Assembly (NCBI GenBank): GCA_028565635.1
Contig: JAOXYB010012456.1
Span: 1-19,808, forward strand
Source: Phoronis ovalis
Taxonomy: Eukaryota; Phoronida; Phoronidae
Length of the DNA: 19,808 nucleotides
Direction: 5' to 3'
Made by a program: the position numbers and the translations under genes. Below, one piece after another: positions 10,991 to 19,808 of this stretch. A model generated the notes under the pieces. The model ran no database searches. It saw nothing but the letters and a program-made list of their open reading frames with translations, and was not told the origin of the DNA. The stretch's first letter is position 1. Every line of letters starts with the position of its first letter.

Positions 10991-11074
10991 TTCAACTCAA
11001 AATTTATATTTATTATTTTAGAGCTGATAATTTTCAGCTCAAAATTTATATGTATTATTTTAGAGTGGATAATT
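10991..11074 (+). repeat. Two tandem copies of a 42-bp unit
   Basis: Copies at 10991-11032 and 11033-11074 differ at only four positions; both contain CTCAAAATTTATAT and TATTATTTTAGAG. A separate phrase, CTGGTGATTATAAAAAA, recurs at about 10964 and 11425, so the region has a history of local duplication. No coding role is visible. Confidence 0.75.
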
Positions 11075-13605
11075 CTTGTCAACATTTCATGTTTTACGAA
11101 TTGGATGATTACGCATAAAATGTGTATTTTTATAGGAGTCATGCTTGGTATAATAGTATATTAATACAACTAAATTAACAAGTCGGCGTAACCAACATGC
11201 ATAATACTAGGACATGATCATGCAATATGAGATTAAAAACACAAGAAACAGTATTTTTACATTTCATAAATTTTAATTCTTATAAAGCAAAGGAAAATGC
11301 CTGTTATAATCCATGAACTAGGAGTTTTCTTAGTTTATTTTCAGACCAGCTGGAAATAAAGCTTTCCTGAAATTCTCTCTAGTGTACAATAGGATAACAT
11401 GTATCATCAAATTCAAGACTATAACTGGTGATTATAAAAAAAACTATTTGCTTGAAACAGAAGTCCAACGGATGTAATCATATTTAGTGCACAGTGTAAA
11501 CATATGCCAAATATATAATGCTGGCAATAGCAGACAATCTCACAATATGTCTGACAGAGATTTTCAAAATGTACATCACCCATTTTTGATAAAACAAAAC
11601 CTTGTCTTTACATAATGTAAAATACATTACTATAATCCAGATATTTTTGTATGCTTGTTTCAACAAAAAGATTTCTGACATAGGGGGCATATTATTATAT
11701 GCTAAGTGAAAAAAGTGCAAACTAGTAAATTTACCCTAAAAGCTTTCTTTATCACAAAAACACAAAGTTAGTAAGCTACATATAAATATTCTACATTTAC
11801 AAGAAGCAATTTTTCTGTAAAAGTAAGCAAACAAATCTAAACGATACACCTAAGAAATATTCTTCTATTCTGTCTGACAATTTTTTTATTAGTTGATCAT
11901 TCACTAAAAAAAGTGGTTGGAAGTTTGTTCCATCTGTACTTATGAGTCATATCACATAATAATTTGCCATGTGTGTATCTTTTGTGTGCTCATTGCCAGG
12001 CCAGCTGGGAAAAGGCTACTAATAAAAACTATAGAGCATGATCAAATTATAATGTAAACATTAATTTATATTATATAGTTAAAAAAGTAAAAATTCTGTT
12101 TGTACCGTTACAAAATGCTTCACTGTCTTTTCCAGTTTACCACACCAATTTTACAGATTTTCACAATTTTATAAATTTTGATAATTTCCGAGTGTACTAA
12201 AACCATAAATTATTAAAAATAAAGTAATGATATCTTACTACTTAATAATAATAATATACTTAAGTTTTACCATGTATATTGACATATTTTGCAGAAAATA
12301 AATGAAAGTTAAAATCTCTAAATCAAGTTCCCACATAGCTGGTCACATTGATTATAACTCACTACAGTCAGATGACATTCTAGTACATCAATTAACAAAA
12401 GTATTTTGTAAAAACAAATACCTCTAAAAATGTTTCCAGTTGAGTATCTGCCCTAACCATCTTTCATTGCTAAACATGCCTCCATGTCATATCATTCAGG
12501 AATTAGTGAAATATTCATCAAATAACCTCACATTTAGATCAGATGTCATTTGATATTAACCAGAACTTATTTTGTAAGCATTCAGGGATGCCAAAAAGCA
12601 GAATGCTAGACTAGGCAGAAATTCTTGTGAAGCATATAGCAGGAACTAAAACGTGCTTCATTATTTCTTACTCCGTAATCATATCAAATAATTTATCCAA
12701 CTTTAATGTAAGTGCTCAAACAGTCTGAATAAATCCATCCATTAGTGTTCCCTACCATCTCAACTAATGTCTGGGCTTATAGCAACCACAGTCAACTAGC
12801 TGTTATATTCCTTCAATTTAAATTTTGACATTACTTTTGCCCAACCAAGATCAGTCTTCCTCTCTAAGTGATCGACATATTTTACTAGCCACCCACTTAG
12901 TCCACTGTTATACCTATTATTGTAAGCTGCAATATGATTGGTGTCAAGAATTTTGCAGCACTTTATATATAAATGAAGGAATTATCGTTCTTCTCCTTTT
13001 CGAGATAATAAACAATAATTGACTATGGTTTGAGAAGGTACGGAACACTAACAGATGGATTCATTCAAACTAGTGCTCAAAGTGGGAATATACTTTAGTC
13101 ATCCTACAGCAATGAGAGGTGTAGGAACATCAGGATTAATAACAAATAGATGTACTTTCGTCTGTTAGTAAATTGACCCTCACCAAAAAAAAAATATATA
13201 TATAGTTTACTGAAATATCATCTTAGACCATATTTCCTGCACTACAAGGTCATACCTTTAATGCAGAGGCAATATTTACCTGTTAATATACTAGAACTGT
13301 TTTTTAGTTCCCTTACTTGCACAGCCTACTGCATATAATAACACTTTTTTAAATTTCATCAAAATAGCTGTTGTCTGAATAAAAACAATAAACTGACATA
13401 AAAAATGCATATATTAGAGAAACTTAAAAAAAGTAGACAGGTCTAAATTACTAATAGGAAATATAGTATTTAAGTTGCTATCCATAGGGGATTCTGAAAT
13501 TATAGTAACTTTAAAATTGTAACTAATAACAAACTCTAACCATTAAACCATTTTAAACACATATCCCTGTTTAGATAATCGCTACTACCGAATCTGTTAA
13601 TTTTT
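11075..13605. other. Long non-coding stretch (probable intron / MACPF 3' flank)
   Basis: I find no exon here on either strand. The longest reading frames (11484-11720 minus, 12825-13022 plus) show no signal peptide, domain or splice support. A poly-A run passing into a short TA run lies at about 13184-13204. The MACPF 3' UTR should occupy the right end, but no canonical polyadenylation hexamer stands close to 13606. Confidence 0.5.
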
Positions 13606-15851
13606 TTATATGGTCTGAGTCTGGTTGGGGTCTGGGCATACAGACTGGGGTTTCTTAGCCAAGGCAGCTTTTAGTAGCACCAATTCACGTTTTTTTGCAG
13701 CACTTGGCCAAATAATTGAATCACGATGCTCTAGGTCGCAGTTGCATGTAAATAAATGGTACTTGCAGGTGCTGTTTTCTGCATTGTAAGTAGATTGGCC
13801 TTCTCTAGATTCCTTTGTTCTTGCTGATTTTGCCTTCTGTTCAGGTGGATTAGCATTGATTTGTACTACACAGGAAGAACCATAGCAGTAACACTTTGCT
13901 CCCCCAGCTCCAAGATGGCAGTCGTTGTATTGATGACAACCTACACCTTTCAGTGTGCATTGGTATTCAGGTATTTCTAGGGTAGAGTCAGGTACCAGAT
14001 CAAAACTTCTTAAACTGTGATACCCCGGGTGTCCTGGAATAACTGAGCAACCAAAATCAAGCAACCCTTCATAGTACTGCTGTAAGTTCAAAGCCCTTGC
14101 AAAATCCTTGCTGCTATGGACGTAATGCAGTTTCAAAATGTCCCATATAGCCACCCAACGATAACCAATGTCACTTCTGTAAGTTCTGCCTTCATTCAGG
14201 AAAGTTTCAATCAGATCATCGGTACGCTCAGTCAGCAGTTTGTGTCGTGTTTCATCACTACCTCCTCTCAAATCTAGTTTATGAGACATTTCATACTGTG
14301 CAGATTCTTGAATATCTTTTGTAGAGAATCCTGAGCAAGCTGACATATTAAGTTTTCCAGCATTAGTGGTACCTTCTATATCTAAACAAGCTCTTAGATT
14401 GAACTGTTTTTCTGTGTAGTGGCTAGTAGAAAGCGAGAAATCCCATTGCCTCATTCTGGATCCAAACTGAACTTCAACGATGATATGAGAACCAAATGTT
14501 TCTAAAAATTGTTGATACTCTTGCCAGGAAGACTTCGAGTAAGGTTCGTTTATACTGGTAGGAAGGCTTTCAAATTCACGGATGACTTTATCATTAAGAT
14601 TTTCGTCAGATTGGCATTCTTTATTCAGTGTTATTTTAGAGCTTCTGCTGTAGACATCAATTGTATAACCTGACACTTCCTTCTCACCACGCGATAAGGA
14701 GTCTGATTTTACTTCCAAGGTTGTCCCCATAGTGTACGGTCCTATGATAAGAATAAAATCTTCAGTGAATTTCTGTAATTAATGTATTTAAGGACTCAAG
14801 TTATGTTGTAGTGCTGTTACTTGGACTACAACTTTCATCTCTGATTTTAATATTTAAATCAAAATGAGGAGATAGATTGTTAAAATATTTCCTTCATGGG
14901 TTCTACTTTTCAATGTTTATAAATCCAAATATAAATTTTAAAAAACCTACACCTAGAAATATTAAATTGTGCACTGCACAAATGCTCTTTTTTTAATTAC
15001 ATATATTTCATAGCTTAAATGTTCTAGTTTTGTTAAATAAATTTTAACATGACACAAAAATTAATCATTTAAAAATTTCTTAACTAATTGAACAAAGCAA
15101 AATTCTAAAAATCTGAGTCACACAGTTCTGTAGACATATGTAAAGGTCATTTATTTGAAGTTCCAAATGACGGAGCTGAGGAGATTTATGACTTACACTT
15201 TCTTGAAAATAACATTTTTTTTAAATTTATAAAATACAACACATGCCAATGTTTTGAAAAAAATAGCACAGTACTGAGATAAAATTATTCCTTTATTTCC
15301 ATTTAGTCAAGTTACTCAAAGACTTAAACAATACTTCTCTTTATGCATTACTCATCAGAATGACTATACAGACATTATATAGCTGGTAAATTAATTGCAA
15401 TGTGGGTACACATATCTGAGCGATGTCCCGGAATCGATGTCTACTGGTCAAGTACCTAAATTTTGAAAGTCCCCAGATGCAGCTATCAGCAAATTCAATT
15501 TCCCAACTGTTTGAATAAACATTTGCTAGATATCCTTCAGGCTCAAAACTTACCAATAATATCAAAAGAAATACCAGATGAAGTCGAGACACTGGAATAG
15601 AATGTAGATGTATCCTTAAAGTAGTTTTCTTCTTCATAAGAATGGCGTTGAACAGTCTCTTCAACACAGCTATTTGTTAACTGTTTGAACACTTGGAAAC
15701 CACCCACAAAATCATCTAATATGTCTCGATTTGGTAAAAAAAAACCTTGGCCAAGAGGATCATTACTGTCAGCTTTTGTACAATAGTTGTCAGCGAGTAT
15801 TATACCAACAGTGGTAAAGAAAACAAAGGCAAACACATCTCTGGGAAACAT
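13606..15851 (-). CDS. Secreted MACPF (perforin-like) protein, two coding exons
   Basis: Predicted secreted pore-forming-type protein, 477 residues. Coding exons on the minus strand are 15851-15554 and 14741-13606, joined by a phase-1 GT-AG intron (donor ATTG|GTAAGT, acceptor TCATAG). Residues 1-20 are a signal peptide (FAFVFFTTVGIILA). A MACPF domain follows, recognised by FLETFGSHIIVE at about residues 177-188 (family form Y/F-G-T-H), by the LRGGS motif near 257-261, and by two polar stretches with paired cysteines that would form the membrane-inserting helices. After it comes a small cysteine-rich EGF-like module at about 361-390, then a lysine-rich end with four more cysteines. No membrane anchor is seen. 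Short secreted MACPF proteins with a cysteine-rich C-terminus occur in cnidarian venoms and in mollusc eggs and immunity; which role applies here is not evident. The gene lies antisense between the first two exons assigned to receptor gene 3. Confidence 0.88.
15341..15553 (-). other. Open, less A+T-rich start of the MACPF intron
   Basis: The first 200 bases of the intron read open in one minus-strand frame up to a stop near 15341, with few low-complexity runs. The frame is not the one continued by the upstream exon, which meets a stop (TGA) just past the donor. I do not recognise the product. It may be an unused or alternative exon, or chance. Confidence 0.2.
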
Positions 15852-15859
15852 GTTATCTG
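15852..15859 (-). promoter_or_regulatory. 3' splice site just before the MACPF start codon
   Basis: Reading the minus strand, a pyrimidine-rich run ends TTTTTTCAG five bases before the ATG at 15851. An acceptor this strong, so close to the start codon, implies an untranslated upstream exon spliced on here. Confidence 0.6.
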
Positions 15860-17460
15860 AAAAAATAAAAGAACAAACAGAGTTTATAAAGTAATAATTA
15901 AAACTACATTATAATATAACTTGATAAGTAATCTAACCCAAGTGAATCAACCACTGACAATAAACTTTCTAACAGATCACTTTTGATATTACGTCACACA
16001 TTCCGTAAGACTTTGCAGGGTTAACATGATGCACCAAGCATCACTCCATGTTAAGAAACTACTCTTACAACAAGTACAAAAATCCTCGGTCGCCTCATCC
16101 CCACCACCCCACATTCTCTCTGAATATTATTAGTTTTCATTGGTTGATTCAACAAGATTTGCTAAATGGTACTATTCATGTAGTTATATCAAATGTATAG
16201 ACATAGTTCAGAAAAAATTGTAAATCTTATAATCTAATACTTAGTATATGTCATATATAATATATTTTCAATGTTATCTTTGATATATCCATGAATTGTT
16301 AATTAGAAACCATAGAACTGTCATTATCAAAATTGGTATTTGAGTGTTACTATATTAAGTAAAGTTACATAAAGCGTTTAATTGCAAAACAGATTATACT
16401 AAATTATACAGAATAAATAAATATGGGTGAACTGTACATGCATTTTTCTTTGTACTTACAAACATGATCTTATAATTATTTCTATATTACCAAGGCATTT
16501 ATTTTTGTATTAGAAAATATGTGTTTTGTCCATAAGAGACTTAAATATAGTATATAAAATGGCACAAGCCTTGAAAAAGTGTGTATTCACTGACATATGA
16601 AACAATTGGAAAATGAGAGTTTATAAATTTTGAGCGTGATGCTAGAAATTGAGATATGAATTTTACGGAAAATGAAAATTTGGTAAAACGAGTGTGAATA
16701 ATTTACTTTAACTTGCCTTTTACCTTTTTGCTTATGCACCAGTGTTTGTGACTGTTTTGACAGATTTAATGTAAATATTTTTAATTTTGTGAAACCTAAC
16801 AAAAAATCAAACATTTTTAATACTTAGACATATTTTTATTTAATTATTTTAACAAATTAATAAAACTATACATCAACAAATAAATAACAGTATAAGCAAC
16901 AGATGTTTATTTTTTGAATTTTCCATATTTATTTACAGTAACTTAGTAACTTTTAGTTAATCCACTGTACTTATTGTTCGATTGGCATTTGACTAAAATT
17001 AGCCACATCAGCCAACCAAAGATTTGTTTCAGATAAATTTTTCTAGGACGACATGTTAATGAAAATGGAAGCAGAAACTATACATATGTTTTTAGGATAG
17101 GTTTTCAAAATGGATCTACTATTGACTTAGTGTGATATATTACCAAAGGACATATCACACATAGAAACTGTATTTAACAAACCTTATGTTATTTTGTGGT
17201 ATTGTACCACAATAGTTTTGGCAGCCACACTCAAAAGTCATGTGTCAGAACTAGGACTGTATTATAAGTATATACATTGTTTCAAATCAAAAGATAAGGG
17301 AGTACTTACAAAGGAAAACTCTTTGGATTATGAAAATTGAAGAAGCATCTAGTTAAATAACATAGGTGTTACAATGTATCTAGAGTTCTAAAAATATAGC
17401 ATAAAAACACTAGACAAAGTACAGAGTAAAAACAAAATATAACAAAAATTTAAAACTTAC
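15860..17460. other. Probable 5' UTR intron of the MACPF gene
   Basis: No coding exon is supported. The minus-strand frame at 16587-16814 is A+T-rich with no recognisable features. Two inverted repeats at 17130-17212 are listed separately. Confidence 0.4.
17130..17212. repeat. Pair of adjacent short inverted repeats
   Basis: GTGTGATAT (17130-17138) pairs with ATATCACAC (17152-17160) across 13 bases. TTGTGGTA (17194-17201) pairs with TACCACAA (17205-17212) across three. Both stems are perfect. They may be remnants of a small transposon or chance hairpins. Confidence 0.4.
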
Positions 17461-17533
17461 CTTCCGTTTACACCTTGTCTATGCAACCTTTTGGATGTGG
17501 TGTGGCTCTGCATTGTTGGCATGGCTATATAAG
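17461..17533 (-). promoter_or_regulatory. Candidate TATA box and untranslated first exon of the MACPF gene
   Basis: On the minus strand CTTATATAGCC (17533-17523) resembles a TATA box. Transcription would start near 17500. A strong donor, GGAAG|GTAAGT, ends the exon at 17461 and pairs in orientation with the acceptor at 15857, giving a 1.6-kb intron in the 5' UTR. The segment is G+C-richer than its surroundings. The TATA core also reads TATATAAG on the plus strand, so direction is not certain, but no plus-strand exon was found after it. Confidence 0.4.
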
Positions 17534-19549
17534 CATGTTGGCCACCTCCACCAAAGTAAATGCAAAACAATGGTATAAAGAAAATGACATCTCCATCGGG
17601 TTCTCATGAAGACAGTCAGTTAATGCATCAATTAATCTATCAAAGAGCTTTGAATACGCCTGCATATGGTGTAATCTGGTGATAGGCGACTATTAAACAT
17701 GCAGCCTGGTGTGGGGGATATATAATGGGTGAAATGAGTGCAAAACAAGTTCAGACAAAACAAGTTGTGCACTTTGATATAATATAAAGTAACAGGTAAT
17801 AAACTGGTTTTGTTTCGTTTCATTACACCAATATTTTCATGTTGGGTAATTCTTTTTAAAAATCTGCCATGTCCATAGAAGACAAATTTATTTCCTACCC
17901 ACACAAGTTATTCAGCAGCAACTCAACTGCGTTAGCCACCACTGACTCGTAGGCAAACTATAAGCACCATATGTTCATATAAGTCTGACATGGTTTGTTA
18001 TAGACTTTACATCCATTGACTACTGATATTCAGTTACCATGCAAGGAACATATAAATTAATTATTATCTTTAGAGATTAATAAATATGGGTAATTGAAAA
18101 TAAAATAAAAATAGCAAAGAAAATATCCAAATAGTACACATTTCTTATATTTCTTTTTCATAACATTTGTATTTAAATAACAATCATGACAATTCCTAAA
18201 TGAGTTTGATTCTAACGCATATATAAACATTCCGCATCTAATCAGTATTTTAATAAAAATAATCAAGTTAATTATAAAATAATTCTCAGCTTGGAAACAA
18301 CTGCAGCAAATTTCCTTCACTTTCAAGGTTAAGAATGTTTTTCAACTAACATCAAGCAATGAACACTGGGATTTTCGGTTTGTTTTTGAAAATTTAAAAT
18401 CTTCTTTTAAGAAAAATTTAGGGAATTTGCTATAATACCAATAGAAACATGGAACACAGTTGCTCTGACCAAGCTATTAGGCTCTAAAACCTTAAAAATG
18501 TATGCAGCCCACTTAATTCTTATTCTTTTCAAACATTATTAAGAGGTGAGTAACTTACTAGAACTATAAACTTTTTGTCAAATTTTTGACACGTAAATGA
18601 AAAGATAACTTAGGAAAATATACATTTTTGAAAAGATAGCAACTTGAAGACTATGAAAACGTACTTTTCTGATCTAACACATAACAAATAAAACTAATCA
18701 ACAAGGGGACCATTGTGGCTAAAAATTCCCATTTTTAGTGACACAACTTTCAAAAAATTAATAACTTCAAATAAAGATCTCTTAATAAAGTCAGGTTTTA
18801 AAATTTTTGCTTTATTCAAAAGTTAAGACTCTTCAAAATTCAACTGCAAGAAAATTATTTTTCTGACACCCATATGTTTAGAATCACATCATTTAAAAAT
18901 GGAGCAAAATTTTAAACATCAAAAATTCCTTATTGGAGGTCTCTGTTGGAAGTACATTTTTGCAAAGTTTCAGCTTTGTATCTGTATGGGGGTTTAGATT
19001 AATATTTTTAGGAAGTTTGTGTCTTGAAAATTATATAATCAATTAGACAGTAAAGTAATTTTTCATAATCCTGATTATATTAATGCCTTTCCAAAAATGT
19101 AGTATACTTTTATTTTAAAAGTGAAACTTTTCAGTTAAATACCCAAAATTATCTTCAAAGTATAAAGTGTGAATTTTCAGAACAGGACTGGCCACCTTAA
19201 AATAATTGTGTAGTAATTAAATAATTAATATTGTGTATTAAAATACACAAGTCAAAACAATGCGATAGCATCACAGCTCAATGTAGCAAAATTCCAAGGA
19301 AAAGTTGAGCACTTTCAATTGATAGCTATTTGCAACACCACATCTATCATCTTGAACACAGATAGTTGAGAAACCTCTGGTAGAGTGTTTGTGAGCTTGG
19401 AAGCTTTTTTATTCCATTTATGACTAAATTTAATTTAGCATATTTGAATTTTTACTAGAATTATATGAATATTATTTAAAACCAAATAAAAGCAATCAAA
19501 TTTCTTGGCACTATTTTTGTAAAATGTTAGTAATTCTTTTGCTTTTAAG
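17534..19549. other. Non-coding region before the third SUEL exon
   Basis: No exon supported on either strand. The block at about 18780-18990 resembles 300-450 in part (TTTTGCTTT-TT-AAAAGTTA, then CATCATTT-AAAAAT, then CAGCTTTGTAT in the same order), suggesting diverged copies of one repeat. A strong donor at 18546 follows a short frame that is closed by a stop, so it is not a usable signal exon. Confidence 0.4.
19231..19250. repeat. 20-bp near-perfect palindrome
   Basis: TTGTGTATT and AATACACAA flank a two-base centre. It is short, A+T-rich and intronic. No function is apparent. Confidence 0.45.
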
Positions 19550-19808
19550 AACCAGAATCAACTGAAAATTATGACATTCTTGAAGCGTCTGGCTGTTACT
19601 ATGGAACTACACATCAGGTTTCACTAAAATGTGCCAGCAAAAAGGTTATCATGGTAACATCAGCAGAAATTGGCATAAATGGTTGCGGAATTGGGAACAC
19701 TAATAACTACTTGGGACAGTGTGTAGCAAATGTGCAGGACATCAATACTTATTATTACAAAGACTTAGTAACACAGTGCTCAGGGAAAGACGAATGCACA
19801 GTACAAGC
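19550..19808 (+). CDS. Receptor gene 3 (partial): SUEL lectin exon running off the window
   Basis: An exon starts after the acceptor CTTTTAAG and is open to the window end in phase 1. The 86 visible codons form most of a SUEL-type lectin domain: a cysteine followed by HQVSLKCASKK, an IMVTSAEIG strand, an internal Cys pair, and LVTQCSGKDECTVQ. The last block is the family's conserved C-x-G-x-x-x-C element and is closer to the SUEL consensus than those of genes 1 and 2. The same strand, exon phase and domain position make this the third tandem member. CUB-like, stalk, membrane and tail exons are expected beyond the right edge. Its signal exon is probably the one at 10661-10727. Confidence 0.8.

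Noticed and set aside
11484-11720. Minus-strand frame of 78 codons
   Set aside because: No recognisable feature; expected by chance in DNA of this composition.
12825-13022. Plus-strand frame as a possible isolated exon
   Set aside because: No flanking splice sites of the right phase and no similarity to the lectin, CUB or stalk exons.
17632-18326. Two minus-strand frames upstream of the MACPF gene
   Set aside because: No signal peptide, domain or splice pairing; positions fall upstream of the candidate first exon.
18498-18545. Alternative signal exon for receptor gene 3, ending in a strong donor (GAG|GTGAGT)
   Set aside because: The hydrophobic frame meets a TAA three bases before the donor and is in phase 0, not phase 1.

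Overview
This is metazoan nuclear DNA, most likely from an invertebrate such as a cnidarian or mollusc; the sequence alone does not settle the phylum. It is roughly 70% A+T by eye. Genes are split by short GT-AG introns, one start has a TATA box, and no bacterial operon structure is visible. The protein modules are typical of animal extracellular proteins: SUEL-type (rhamnose/galactose-binding lectin) domains, CUB-like domains, mucin-like stalks, single transmembrane helices, tyrosine-rich cytoplasmic tails and a MACPF (perforin-like) domain.

Layout. 1-1460 is non-coding, with a perfect 34-bp palindrome at the edge and a small inverted-repeat element. 1461-4728 (+) is receptor gene 1 (five exons, 536 residues). 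5618-9354 (+) is its tandem paralogue, receptor gene 2 (five exons, about 691 residues). A third paralogue begins on the same strand: a SUEL exon runs off the right edge (19550-19808), and the best signal-peptide exon for it lies at 10661-10727. If these two exons are joined, intron 1 is about 8.8 kb. A two-exon secreted MACPF gene (15851-13606, minus strand, 477 residues) then sits antisense inside that intron, with a possible untranslated first exon near 17.46-17.50 kb.

How the genes relate. The receptors share one plan: signal peptide, SUEL domain, CUB-like domain, Ser/Thr-rich stalk, transmembrane helix with a GxxxGxxxG face, and a long tail with repeated tyrosine motifs. All extracellular module boundaries use phase-1 introns, and the junction after the transmembrane exon is phase 2 in both complete genes. 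This looks like an exon-shuffled, tandemly duplicated family of type I membrane receptors that bind a ligand outside and recruit SH2/PTB-type adaptors inside. The neighbouring MACPF gene codes for a secreted pore-forming-type protein. The recognition-receptor cluster with an embedded effector gene is the most interesting feature of the window. The functional link is inferred from position and domain types only.

The rest is A+T-rich intergenic or intronic DNA with small repeats. No rRNA, tRNA, CRISPR array or intact transposase gene was seen.
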